This document shows positions 35,170 through 46,304 of a DNA stretch of 64,000 bases, piece by piece. The notes under the pieces are model-generated. The model worked only from the letters and a program-made list of their open reading frames with translations, was not told where the DNA came from and did not search any database. Source of the stretch: Zhengitettix transpicula. Taxonomy: Eukaryota; Arthropoda; Insecta; Orthoptera; Tetrigidae. Location of the stretch: the NCBI GenBank assembly GCA_037074705.1, contig CM073591.1, positions 132,563,032-132,627,031 on the forward strand, written 5' to 3'. The position numbers were made by a program, and so were the translations under genes. Position 1 is the first letter of the stretch; every line of letters begins with the position of its first letter.

Positions 35170-36648
35170 GTTTAAACCACATACTGTAAACCTAATTACA
35201 GAATGTAAAAAGAGAATTCAGATCCGAAAGCTGATAACTGCACAAAAACTAGGTGCCATAGAACAACCCTCATAGCAAGACTTATAGTGGACGCAAAATA
35301 AATCCCCCAGGCCCAAGCGAGAAAAGCAAAGCTAATGAGATACGAAATAAAGTTAAAAATGGCCAATAACAGTCATTAGGGAACAAATTTGTATACCACA
35401 GCACTACACAATCGACAACCGAAGACAACTCTCACCTCTATACACAAAGACAAAAAGGATGGTTAGAAGGGAAAGCATATCTCTGTCGAAACTGGACCAC
35501 AAAAATACAAGCTGGATACTGCCATGGAGGGTAAAACACATCCCAGTGGATTTATCGCTTCTAAACTTGAGAAGTCGCAAGGATCTGGTCATAAACTTGA
35601 AGGAGGAATTTACCAGGTTACTAATTAAACATGTCATGCCAATGGTCAACATCACAAATGTGACCGAAAATATGAAGGAAGAATTTACCAGGCTATTAAT
35701 TAAACATAATCTGCCAATGGTCATATTCACAGATGCGAGCAAAAATAATGACGGAGTAGCATGTGCATTCGCATCTACGCTGCCAGAAAAAGTAGCAAAG
35801 CTAGACAGAAATGTAAAAGTGGTATCGGCGGAATCAACAGCAATTAATATGGCAACAGAATGGTGCTTGGAATCAACATTAGCAAAGTTCATCGTAGCAT
35901 CGTAGCATCGTAGCATCGTAGCATCGGATGCATCGGATGCATCGGAAGCGAGTAAGACAGTAGTGAACTCGACAATTAGAAAAGGCACAGTTAATAAAAT
36001 TAGAGAACATATAAAGGAAATTATAATGAACGGTAAACAAATAACCATTGCTTGAATACCAGCACAAATAAGTGTAGAGAGAAATGACCAGGTAGATATA
36101 CTAGCAAAAGGGTATACCTTTTGCAACAAACAAGAGTATTCAACCTCCCATTTAGTGACTGAAAAGCAGGAAGGAATAATGAAGGGACTGAAGAACAGAC
36201 GGTCTAGATCAATAAAACAGGAGAAAATCGCCATATTTCTCAGGGAAAAGGAAACCTGCAATGATGTCTTCCTTTCCAAGAAATATGCGAGACGTCAGAA
36301 GGTGGTATTATCTAGGTTTAGAACAATGCACATTAATACAACACACTCTTATCTGTTCTTCAGTTCTCCTCAGCCAAGCTGACATTATGAAATGTCATCC
36401 TAACGATCCCCCCACATCACCATAGATTGTCCTATCTTCAAGAAGGAAAGGGATGCTACAATATCATCAGGGAGCTACTCAAGCTCACTCAAATATGTTT
36501 TATAATGAACTGTAAAGTAAATAACTAAGAAAAATTGTATCATGATCAAGGAGAATATCATTAATATTTAATATGTAAATATGGTAACAGAAGGAGTTGC
36601 TCATGGCCTTAATGGTTCGTGCGACTGTAAATATGGACTAATAAAAAA
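35170..36648 (+). pseudogene. non-LTR ORF2 3' end with RNase H, nested in mariner
   Basis: The plus frame 35459-35905 enters an RNase H domain. MVIFTDASKNNDGVAC holds the first Asp and SAESTAINMATEW holds the Glu. The third-Asp region SDAS is embedded in an expanded octamer repeat. AWIPAQISVERNDQVDILAKG is the last helix, where the usual SH and GNE are altered. Downstream come LSRFRTMHINTTHSYLF and PHITIDCPIFKKERDA, the C-terminal signature of I-type elements. The 3' part ends in actaataaaaaaa (about 36636-36648). There is an in-frame 75-bp duplication upstream of TDAS. The 291-codon minus frame at 35404-36279 is antisense to this. The 5' limit of the insertion is uncertain. Confidence 0.85.
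35891..35948. repeat. octamer tandem repeat (atcgtagc / atcggatgc)
   Basis: Four copies of atcgtagc are followed by three of the variant atcggatgc/atcggaagc, inside the RNase H region at the third-Asp motif. The expansion likely arose after the ORF was dead. Confidence 0.9.
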
Positions 36649-36660
36649 AGGGTAATCAGT

Positions 36661-37566
36661 ATGGAGTGTCAAGTAGAGAAAAATGAACAGATTTTACTCT
36701 TAGAGTTCAATCGAGAATCTAGTGGTGCAGGAACCATGAGAAAAATTTGTGGTGCGTACGGGAAGGAAGCATTTGTTGAGTGGGCGGCACTGAAATGGTT
36801 TTGGCGTTCTCGAGATGGAAAATTCGGTTTTGCGTGATGAAACACGTTCTGGAAGACTTGGATTGTTGATGAAAACCTTCTAAATCAGCTGATTGACAAT
36901 AATCCTTGCCGAACAACGTGGGAATTGGCACAAATTATGGAATGTGATCACACAAACACTGTGTACCATTTCCGTTCATTGGGTAAGATGCAAAAATTGG
37001 GTACCACATGTGCTAAATGAATTTTGCTGACCCGTTACCGTTTGGTTTGTCGTTGGCACAAACCAATCCCTTGTGAACATTTTTACAGAATGTCTGTATG
37101 TGAACTGATAAATGATGAAAGATTGACCCTACCCGTCGAAAAAGCAACACGCCGTGGGAAGGACGGTGCACATCCTCAAAATGTCATGTTATGAGACCAA
37201 ACTGGTATATTTCACTATGAAGTACTACCAAGAAATGAAACGATGACAGTTTCTACGTGTACTAAACAACTAAGACGAAACAGCTGGTAAACCGGCGTTG
37301 TTACTCCACGATAATACTTGACTGCATACGGTCACAATCATCACAGATGCGATTTCTGAATTTCGTTGGGAAGCAATTGCTTACCCTCCATATTCACCAG
37401 ACTTAACCCCTTTAGATTATCATTTTTTCCGGTCCCTCTCGAACAGCATTCAGGGGGATGTGTTTCATGATGAAGGATCACTGAGCAACTGGCGTGTATT
37501 TCTTGAACGCTAAACCGCGGGAGAACGCTGGCAGACAGTCGTAGGCAAAGATGGTGATGACTGAGT
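36661..37566 (+). pseudogene. mariner transposase of the split element
   Basis: ATG at 36661 opens a frame with LLLEFNRESSGAGTMRKICG and then ICGAYGKEAFVEWAALKWFW. Next come LIDNNPCRTTWELAQIM, the RSLGKMQKLG block, and after further breaks FHYEVLPRNETM. The second Asp is in LLHDNT, and the third is in YPPYSPDLTPLDYHFFRSL (about 37382-37440). It ends near GKDGDD and a stop (37545-37566). Several stops (near 36836, 37017 and 37192) and frameshifts are present. The third family is distinct from the mariners at 3.3 and 14.4 kb. Confidence 0.9.
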
Positions 37567-37670
37567 GAATGTGTGAGTGATTTATGATTTCTGTATCAGT
37601 ATTGTTTTATATTGTTATGTAGTTTGATTTATAGTAATAAAACGGCACGGACTTATCCACCGACCCAATA

Positions 37671-38639
37671 CTTATCATCACCTAAGTCAATGAACTGAAG
37701 TATATCATGAAATAAAACGAATCAAAGGAAGAGCTCAAAATGAAATGAATGGTGCAGGGTAAGCGTAAGCTTCCGGAACTGAGCTGAGCGCATTTGTTGA
37801 CGTTGCAGCTGAGCCTTCGGCTGCGACGGCGCGTTCGCGTTCGCATTCGCTAGGTATGGCGACCTTCAACACTTCCCGTTGCACTGCACCATCTGGAGCT
37901 AAAGTACACAAAAACACTCGGCAAACGGCGCTGTCGCCGCTACTAAACTAGTGTCAACGATTCAATTAATTTGAAACTCCTATCTTAGATCGGCAGGAGA
38001 AATCTTCGTTCCCGCGCAGCTTCCCGAAAACAGTCAAATATTTTGACAAATACTTCCCACGCTCGAACGCTGCACAGCCATTAATTTACTGTAAGGAGGA
38101 GGACCGGGTGCATCAAATTGAACAAAACCCTAACTTCAATATACAATTTTTACGTGTTGCGTATGGCCCCTTAAATACAATTGTTAGTAATTACTATCAA
38201 AATGTCTGGCAAACAAATTATATTCAATATTTTATATTTTCATTATTCATTACTCCTATTAATCCTCAGTTAAAAAAAACACTTCAGCCAAAGAAAGTAC
38301 AAATGTTACAAGAAGAAGCAAATGCAATACTTGTCTTAGCAAGTATTTAATTAAATAGCTCTAAATTGGATGAACGCTCTGTGAGGAAGATAACTCAGAG
38401 TAAAATTATATGCATGCAAATATTCAATTGCATAACTAAGAAAATTAATCTTAAACATTGTACGCTCAGTGTTTAATTAATACAACGATTTTAATCGTGA
38501 ATGCAGTCTTCCATGGAATTATATAAAAATTAAGAATGATAATTAGATTCTAAATTACACTAGACTCGGTAAGAAATTAATTCACATTTTTACGCAATTT
38601 TTAAACACGTATAGTTCAATAATTTAATGCAGCTGCGCA
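37671..38639. other. unrecognised stretch with a GC-richer patch
   Basis: About 37780-37930 is GC-rich (gctgcgacggcgcgttcgcg). A minus frame of 60 codons crosses it without a motif. The plus frame 38108-38350 has no recognised domain. No gene is supported. Confidence 0.4.
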
Positions 38640-38800
38640 TAAATCAGGAACTTAAGTGCAGTTGTGTTTCTCTAGGCTCTTCTTAGCACCTGACGAAAGG
38701 TATAAGGATTCCAGAAACGTTGCGTGGTATTTATATTACCTTTTTGTCTGAATTGGCTATCTTTCATTATTTTCAATCTGACGTAAATTTTTAATTTTGT
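38640..38800 (+). repeat. single-arm hammerhead-like repeat
   Basis: Reads gtgtttctctaggctcttct, then CTGACGA (38690-38696), a GGTA/TTCC near-stem, GAAA (38714-38717) and CGTTGCGTGGTATTTAT, then tttttgtctgaattggctat and gacgtaaatttttaatttt. It is collinear with the right arm of the foldback at 16953-17335 through the same flanks. No inverted partner arm is visible here. Confidence 0.75.
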
Positions 38801-39769
38801 ATAAGAATAGCATAGAACAATTTTTAATATCAGTGTCTAAATGTGGAATATAATTTATGTAATAATGTTCCATATCTACAGCCCGCCTAAACGTTACACA
38901 ATTTATTGACGACGTTATGCAATTTAAACCAATTCATCCATGTGGGAGATAAGATTTAATATTTTTTTTATAAGTACAAGTATTGTGTTATAAAAAGCTA
39001 AGTACATACGTTGAGAAATTAAATTCATAAATATTAATTTATTATCACCGTGTTTGGTCCTGGATGTTTGACGCCGCGTATTTCAACGTATTGAGACATT
39101 ATATGCACGTTATGTATTGTTGACTCACTAGCACTGATTTCAACGAAATTTAATACATCAGTATCTAGTGCAAATATTACACTACGCTCACAAATGTGTC
39201 TCATCTTCTTACTAAATTATTTCGGTATATTTTCTGGTTTGCTTTTCATACAATAAATTTGAAAGAGTTATATATAAGAATAATGTAACTAAATTATTAT
39301 TCACAAATTATACCTGACTTTTTTTTATAACATAACAGGAAAATTCGATTTTGTTTTAATTAAAAAGGTAAGAGTATTGAAGGGGTGGAAAAAATATTAC
39401 GTCATAGATAACTCGATCATATGTTCTTGGAAGTTTCAAATTAACTGGAGTCGTAAGCTATCAAACCTAATAAATATTATCGAAGACTGTTAAATGGTTT
39501 ATTCGTACATATTCTTCCATCATTTTGATTCCTTAGAGTGTGCATAGTTGCTGTAAATATTTTATATTATTTAAGTTTTAATAAACTTTACCTTTATTTG
39601 ACATTTCTTGCAATAACTGAATTTTTTTTTCATAACGAGTTTGAAAGAACAAATTGTCTAGATTAACGAGATATTATGTAATAATATTTGACTGGTTTAA
39701 AATTGCAGGGCTTTTTATTATTATAATCAATGATAATGTATTATAATGAATGATACGAACGGATAATTT
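38801..39769. other. AT-rich stretch, nothing recognised
   Basis: No coding similarity, TIR or tandem array was seen. Confidence 0.4.
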
Positions 39770-40340
39770 ATTAAAATGGCTTATATTTCCTTGATCTGAC
39801 GGCGAGGCTGATATTTGCAAGGCTGACCGCGCTGCTGACCACAGATGTCCGTGAAATGAACCGAATCCCACGATACCAGGAGACATTCCACAGGTCCAGT
39901 ATGGGCTGCAGTGCAAAAACGTCCCGTTTCGTCGCATCCTGGGGGCGAGCCTTCTGTATCGCACAGTCACGTGAGTTCTGCATTAGGGCATCCTCGCCAG
40001 ACGGGTTGTCTCTCTCCAGAGATTGATGCCTCGGTCAGCCCGAGGTCATTGACACGGCTGGGCTGACCCATTTCCTCTCGGCCCCGATGTCTCAAGGTCG
40101 TGAGATCTATAACACGCATGGGCCTGCCTGCACACGCTCGACCTGGCATGGCGGTGTCGTCGCCAAATTTCTCGCCGGCTGGTCGTGCTCTCTGCAAGGA
40201 ATGTGAGGCGCCAATGTGAAGAAAACAAATTCAGATCCCCCAAGGAGAACGTGCAACAAGCCGAACTTCGACAAGACCGGCCTAGTAGATTCGCAATAGG
40301 TAGTGAGTTTTAAATAGAGGGCTACACTCCCACTATTCAC
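39770..40340. other. GC-rich island of unknown nature
   Basis: Strikingly richer in G and C than its surroundings. Open minus frames of 65-98 codons overlap in different frames (39674-39970, 39771-39983, 39967-40197, 40046-40243, 40107-40340). None has a recognised motif, and no repeat partner was found in the window. It could be an exon or promoter of a host gene, or an inserted fragment. I cannot decide. Confidence 0.45.
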
Positions 40341-41089
40341 GAACGAGTAAGTTCCTTTGAATCAAAACTGAAACTAGACCAATTACCACGGTCATAAACA
40401 TGAAAATACTGTTCACTTAAGAATACTAATTTATAATTCCAGATATTATTACGGCAGAGAATAACTTCTTCTCATTAACATTAGTGAGACACCTACACGA
40501 AGAAACAAGTAGAAACATGGAGATGAGTTCAGACAGGTGCAGCTGTGTGTTGGCTAGGTCAGGGAAAGGAAAAAAATAATACTATGGTGTTAGCGATTAG
40601 CGAAAGGGTAGGAGAGAGAGCCAGGCTCACCACGTTGGCAAGTCGAAAAAAATTATTCCCAGCAAATGCTTTAGAATTCTACTATAAGTTGTCAACATTT
40701 ATTGGCAACATCGTTGCCAATTTCGGTGTAAAAAGTTTAAACGCGACAAAATGAACGAAATACAAATTCCTTCCAAAAGGTAGTATGGGTCGTAATTTTT
40801 TTTAAAACATGTTCGATGCTAAATTAAAATTCTCATTCCTAAAAAAAAAACTTAATTCATATGCATGCGTGTTTGGTGACGGACCTATTCCACTAACTAT
40901 ATTTAACATAAAATGTAAGCATAAGTATTAAGCGCAGTAGTAGTTTCCTCGAAAAAAATAAAATGTCTCACCACTGACTGCGATTTGGATATAATATAGT
41001 TCTAAAGTGAATTGATAGATTTTTAACGATATTAGCAAGCCACCCTAGTTTCCGATGGGATAACTGCCTTTTCTGGATTTTACTGCTTC
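40341..41089. other. AT-rich stretch, nothing recognised
   Basis: Short frames such as 40545-40754 plus have no recognised motif. Confidence 0.4.
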
Positions 41090-41500
41090 CAGGGATTTTA
41101 AAATAATTTTCCCATAAGCCGTGACACCTTAGTCGGGTATTGAGAGGTGTATGTTCCGGGATCGTAGACGTTGGTAAGGTGTTAGCTGATCCTATTGGGC
41201 CAGTCGACCAGCTGCCCTGCAAATCTGGTCGAGGCATGGAGTTTGGAATGCTGCGTCGCCACGGCAAATCTCTTTCCCGCCATCGTAAGGGCGTAGGACA
41301 ACAACCAAATTCCTGTACGCAGGTTTCTCAAGGGTTTTCCCTACATCTATTTTAGGTTAATGCCGGTGAGGATCGTTAAAAAATAGCCCGGGAGTCCGAC
41401 CTAACCCTTAGCTACATTTCTCTACATTCCTCATCATCCCTTTTCGTACCTTTCATTGCTATTAAGGGGACAGTCATTGCAGCTCACTTGAAGTGGCCCA
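41090..41500 (+). repeat. SINE-like repeat, copy J (diverged)
   Basis: Plus-orientation copy. It contains tattgagaggtgtatgttcc, tggtcgaggcatgga and cgtaagggcgtaggacaaca, then degrades after ctattaaggggacagtcatt. The A-rich tail is not visible. Confidence 0.78.
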
Positions 41501-42011
41501 CGAAATTGAAGACGAAACCTTACATATGTTAGTTATCGACGGTTAAGTAATGTATTGTTCGACTGTGGTCATCACTATATCTCAATAGCAAATAATTGAA
41601 TTGCGTCGGAAAAGAAACATTACGGTATTTCAAGATAGAAGAAGGTATCAGTACAAAACAAATTTAATGGAAATGACTGATGTTTAATGTAGTGCTGTTG
41701 AAAAGTCTTTCAGAAGTCTTGCAACTACCATTATTAAATGAAAATGTTATAATAATATAATAATTAAAATATTATAATAAAATAAAACATTTGGCTTCAA
41801 AGGGGAGTAAAATTTTACTTAACAGATTCAAAAAGAAACATTTCAATGCAAGTATGTAATTATATAGTTACTTTTTAAATGTTAAACAAAGACCAATGTA
41901 CGTGAATGGAACTAATCTAAACTAAAAAGAAATAAAATTTATCATATTCTATGGATGTAATAGGTTATCATATATTTTGTTTAAATTATATTATTAGAAG
42001 TAGTATTTGAC
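41501..42011. other. AT-rich stretch, nothing recognised
   Basis: No feature seen. Confidence 0.4.
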
Positions 42012-42570
42012 ATAATAGATAGATAGAAAGATTTATTCACCATTAGCCCTCTAATGAGGAAGGTTTAGTCACAAATGTACAGTAGATAAATTACATATAA
42101 ACAGAATTAATAATAATAGGTTACACACACACACACAAAATTCATATCTGTTCACATCTGTCTAGTCACTACAGTTATACACACAATCTTTAGGAAACAC
42201 GCACACAACACTTAGCACTTCCTGGTATTCATCTCCTGTCGCTAGGTACGGAGGGATGTCGTTATTGATATTTACTAAAACAGAAATCAGATGCAGGAAA
42301 ACAGAACCAAAAGGGGAAAACTGGACAAACTATTTACATATTTATAGCTTATTCAGCAATTTTGTAGGCAAGGCAGTTCAACGAATGTGAGACCGATTCA
42401 AAAATTCGTGTACGGAGTAATAAGTTCCATTTACAAGAAAAGTTTTACACTCCTTGACGAATGAGTTGTAGTTGTTGATGTTCAGGAAGGCTGTTAAATA
42501 GTGCGATACCGGAATAATGAACGCTAGACTCGTAGAGACTGACGCTGTGCTTGTCAGACCAGAGAACTGA
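42012..42570 (-). pseudogene. CR1/jockey-like non-LTR 3' end with GATA-type tail
   Basis: On the minus strand this is the very end of ORF2 plus 3' UTR. It reads SLYESSVHYSGIALFNSLPEH, then after a frame change SFVKECKTFLVNGTYYSVHEF and LNRSHIR with a stop (about 42390). This matches the Y-G-LFN-LP and F--LK-FL---FYSV-EFL ending of CR1/Daphne-like elements. The 3' UTR ends gtgaataaatctttctatct, with a short (TATC)n tail at about 42012-42030, typical of elements with microsatellite tails. It abuts the Penelope remnant. Confidence 0.78.
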
Positions 42571-42856
42571 ACAGTTTCTTGTATGTAGCACTTCTATTAT
42601 TAGTTTCCCCATAATTATTTTTTACATTAGTCCAATCAATATATGAATATGTTTCGATACGACTGAATTCTTTAGAACACAATATTTCAAAATAATTCAA
42701 TAGTCGTTTTATTTGCCCAATGTAACATAAATTACAAACCAAACAATTTATTTTGTAAATAACATGTTTTTCAAATTTTTGGATGTTTAATTTAATGTCA
42801 AGTAATTTTAAGTAGTTGTGTATTAAAACTGTTTTTAATATTTCAATAACTTTCAA
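42554..42856 (-). pseudogene. Penelope-like element GIY-YIG endonuclease remnant
   Basis: The minus frame contains KHVIYKINCLVCNLCYIGQI followed by KRLLN. This is the GIY-YIG N-terminal signature of Penelope-like elements (VYKIPC--C---YIGQT-R-L). The Cys pair after VYKI is typical of Penelope GIY-YIG domains rather than of UvrC or homing nucleases. Upstream I find no reverse transcriptase, and downstream the domain is cut by the CR1-like 3' end, so this is about one domain of a dead element. It is the only protein trace in the window of the element class known to carry hammerhead ribozymes. Confidence 0.8.
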
Positions 42857-43930
42857 TTAATTAGTAAGATGGAAAATATTCAGTAATGTTTTATAGCTGA
42901 GATTTTGAATAAATATTTTAAATATTACGATATAAGTCTTTCAATAATATTTTTTTTTACTTTATAAGCTGATTTATTTATATTTAATAAGCCATATTCA
43001 AGGTTAATGAATGATGATAAAACAAATTTCAATATATATGAAGACTAGGAGATTAATTAACAATCTAAAAATTCTAATTTTAAAATGAAAACATCAAGAA
43101 ATCGTAGGTTTTTTTTATCCGCATGTAAATTAATTACTTTTACTCGTAATACTAAATTTAAATAACACATGTCTGTTGATAATCTGCAAATTTTTTTTAC
43201 TTTAAATTTTTAATTACGTTCGAGTTCACTGTGTTTATATGCGTTCTTGTTTTGTAAGCCTTCGTAAAACGAAGTTTGAATCAAATCCTACACACGTGAC
43301 ATCGAATTCTAGGAATGCGGCAACAATTCGTTGTTGAACTCATGCATTGTCTCAATAAAAACTCTCTTACGATCCAGTCATTGCTGTTTATACTGCAGGT
43401 CTTGGTACAACTAGTCTTGGATGTTAACGTTGTATTGCCCTGTTATTTGTCGGCTTTTTTTTCCAAGTAGTCAATTAATATTACGCCTTAGGAATTCCCA
43501 AATATTGAGGCCATTGCCCTGTCAGCCGGTCTTAGTTGTCTTCGGAACACTTTCACCTGCTCCTGTCCACAGCTTTGACTGCATGTTTTCTTTCGGGATT
43601 TACATGGAAGATCCATTCGAGGTTTCCCATATTCGTTTCTCTTCGTACGTAATAAATCTGCAAATTTGTTACATTATAAAACAGTCTGTACGCTTGCATT
43701 TTATGATTAACATTTGCGATACCTTTATTCAGATTGTTTGTAGTGACTTTAAATATGTCAGAATTTTCATTTACACCATTTCTCTTATCTCGCGACCTTT
43801 AATTTCCATTTACACCCTTGAATTTTCAACTTAGTTTTGTCTTCGGCCGAGTTTCGGTTACGAGAAACAATGTATACAAAAAAAACTTATAAGAAGGTTT
43901 TATGTGCTTATTGCACTTAATTCAAATCTG
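42857..43930. other. AT-rich stretch, nothing recognised
   Basis: The 137-codon plus frame 43421-43834 is hydrophobic and Cys/Ser-rich but shows no signal-peptide logic, repeats or domain that I recognise, and I do not call it a gene. Confidence 0.4.
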
Positions 43931-44040
43931 AACATCAAAGATCGAAGGCTTTCCCGGTGTATTTGTTGAAGGAAAAGTTCTCAATCGCATTGTTACCCGG
44001 GTGGAAACCCTAGAACTTTTTCTTCCACTTCTGAACAGGT
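43931..44040. repeat. hairpin element related to the 536-713 insertion
   Basis: It starts ggctttcccggtgtatttgt, close to ttttcccggtgtagttgc at 550-567. It has a stem from about 43968-43982 with 44012-44028 (ggaaaagttct paired with agaactttttcttcc). The hammerhead-like part is missing, so it is a partial copy. Confidence 0.6.
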
Positions 44041-44807
44041 AGCCGTCCACTATTTCATGATACATATTATTTCTCTAAGGTCGAAATGAGGTTTTATATC
44101 TTTTTAAACATCAAACAAAACTACGCCCCATGAATGTATTATATAGTAGTAGTTAATTTTGCGGTGTTTATGTTTCAGTTATTCTTTTTCTCAATACTCA
44201 TTCCTCCGTTGGGATCATCACAGCAGGCTGCAGAACAAATATTCGTAACGTTTCGGCCAGCATCGGCAACAGCGAATTGTTTGAATCGAATTGTTTGAAA
44301 CAAACACCATCAGATAATCCGCAGCCTTGCGTCATTCTCTTTTACGATATTCGGTTTCAATCCGTGCACACTTTTGTAACATCACGGTGCTCTCAACATA
44401 ACCAAAAAAATTGTTACATTGTTTCGGTATAAAAGAATAAAATTCAAATCACAAGCGACATAAAATAAAATGTTTTCAAAATAATCACATTACCTGCATT
44501 GTTCTAAACAAGCGATTCTCTTAGAATTATTCTAAGTGCTGGAATATGCAATACAATCTATTAATATTATATTATACGTATGTCATATATTTGTGAGACT
44601 CCTCCACTATGCAGTAGTGAAGGTTTGAAACAAACTCAGAAACTTCTAATTACGCTATAAAACTCTTAGTTTTCGAAATTAAAACGTTAACTTACAGAAA
44701 AATGACGACAATTTTGCAAAGTGCGAACGCAACTCAGGAACATTGGGTGACGTTAGTCTTGTATGAAACACTGTATTCAAGCACGGATATTCGATTACCA
44801 TAGATAT
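44041..44807. other. AT-rich stretch with a weak hammerhead-like remnant
   Basis: On the minus strand near 44275-44238 the sequence reads CCGATGCTGGCCGAAACGTTACG, resembling CTGANGA-stem-GAAACGTT with a shrunken stem. No coding similarity is seen. Confidence 0.4.
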
Positions 44808-45802
44808 TGTAATACCAATTAAACAGGCTATTAATTGTTTTTAATATAATTTAATTGTTGGTACGGGTGCTTAAAGACAACAATCGCAGCGGATCTTTCT
44901 TTGTTAACAATGGGAGACTGGAGACCGCGCGCCTACAGGAACTCAGTCAGCGGCAAGACGCGAAAGGGAAAAGTCTACGGCGAAAAGCGAAACGGAAAAG
45001 TCTACGTCGAGAACTGGGTCATAGCAGTTTGGTCCACATAGAGAAATAGAAACAGTAAAAGTCTGCGGATCCCGAATTATGAATAGGGCTATCTAGGAAG
45101 TCCAACGGTGAGATAATAGTTTACATAAAACGCAAGTAAACAGTTTTGACGGAGAGACTTATAAAATCGCAGTTTGGAAGCAGAAGTTTTGCTTCACAAA
45201 GTGAACAAATCTTCGTATAGAGAGACTTTGAGGGTGAGCTAATCCAGGTTACAGTATAGGAGATATCCAGACCAACTACCGTGTGTTCAAAATCTAATGA
45301 GTAGAATCAGTGTATAATGGTCTGTTTAGTGGGTGTTGACTTCAAGATACAAGAGTCCGAACTGGTACCAGTAGCACTGTCGTGAGTACAAAACAATTAT
45401 TAATGACTGTAAACGATAATTAAAGGGTATAGTCAGATTTCGTTCGCGTTTTTCTTTTCATTCGTTTTCTTTTATTTTTGTATTTAATATTGTATTCCGT
45501 TAACTTCAATGAGTTTGGATTGTTAATATTTTAGTTCATTGTATTCGTTCTTCCTATCAAACCTAGTAGTGACCCTGAGAGAATGAGAAATTCAACGTAA
45601 TTGATTTAAAATTATAAAGCTATATTTTCATAGAACGCCACAAATTAATAAAATAAAATTTGAAATATTTGTTTGATAAATTGACGGAATTCGGCGTGCA
45701 AAGCAGGGATTATAAGGTGTAATTATCAACAATAAATTTTAAATACATAATAATTTTGTTAATTATTCCTATTAATTGTGACCACCTTATTTAATCATTA
45801 CA
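44808..45802 (+). repeat. precise solo LTR (copy d), ATAT duplication
   Basis: Starts TGTAATACCAATTAAAC and ends TTAATCATTACA, with ATAT on both sides (44804-44807 and 45803-45806). It is 995 bp long and opposite in orientation to copies a, b, c and e. Reverse complements of the family blocks are present (agtcagatttcgttcgcgtt, tcaaacctagtagtgaccct). No internal sequence is attached, so this is an LTR-LTR recombination product. Confidence 0.87.
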
Positions 45803-46304
45803 ATATATTTGATAAATCACTTTCCTGTAATTACTGAGACTGTTGAAAAGATTAATTGAGACTATAATTTAGTTAGGAATATTGTCACAAAAATAATATT
45901 GAAATCACAAGCGGCATGCAAAAAAAAATGTTTAAAAATAATCGTATAACTTGCAATATTCAATGTTAGCGATTCCTTGAGAAGAATTCTACAGTTTGTC
46001 GTAGTATGACGTGTAGCACCTTCTGACGTAAAGTTAGCATACATAAGTAATAATGAATACTTCGAATTTTAAAATCAATTGGCAGCAGTAATTTTCAAAA
46101 TATTTTATTTGAGAACTTAAGAAATAATTTTGTCGGTAATTAGAAAAATCCTTCCAAAGTTGACATCACTCATCTGTATGAACACTACTTTCAATGTGTA
46201 GCATCATATCAAGAAAACATTACAGGCGTTAGTGAACTGTGTCCATTGATCTGTATGCGGGACCCATTGGAAAGTAACGCCGTGATATTTTTACAAATAC
46301 AGGT
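45803..46304. other. AT-rich stretch, nothing recognised
   Basis: No feature beyond the LTR flank on the left and the A-tail of the next retrotransposon on the right. Confidence 0.4.

Larger units (their letters stand above)
35023..37668 (+). mobile_element. mariner transposon (third family) split by a non-LTR insertion
   Basis: The left TIR is atgggtcggtgcataactcc. The right TIR, reverse-complemented, is ttgggtcggtggataagtcc. Similarity continues to about 30 bp. TA flanks both (35021-35022 and 37669-37670). The 2646-bp span is about twice a mariner. The excess is a non-LTR 3' end lying between the left TIR region and the transposase start at 36661. Confidence 0.88.

Noticed and set aside
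35404..36279. The longest open frame in the window (291 codons, minus strand)
   Set aside because: It is antisense to the RNase H/C-terminal ORF2 remnant and includes a low-complexity run (SDASDASDAT) made by the octamer repeat. No domain was recognised on its own strand.
43421..43834. 137-codon plus frame as a host gene
   Set aside because: No recognisable domain, no supporting context, and composition like the AT-rich surroundings.
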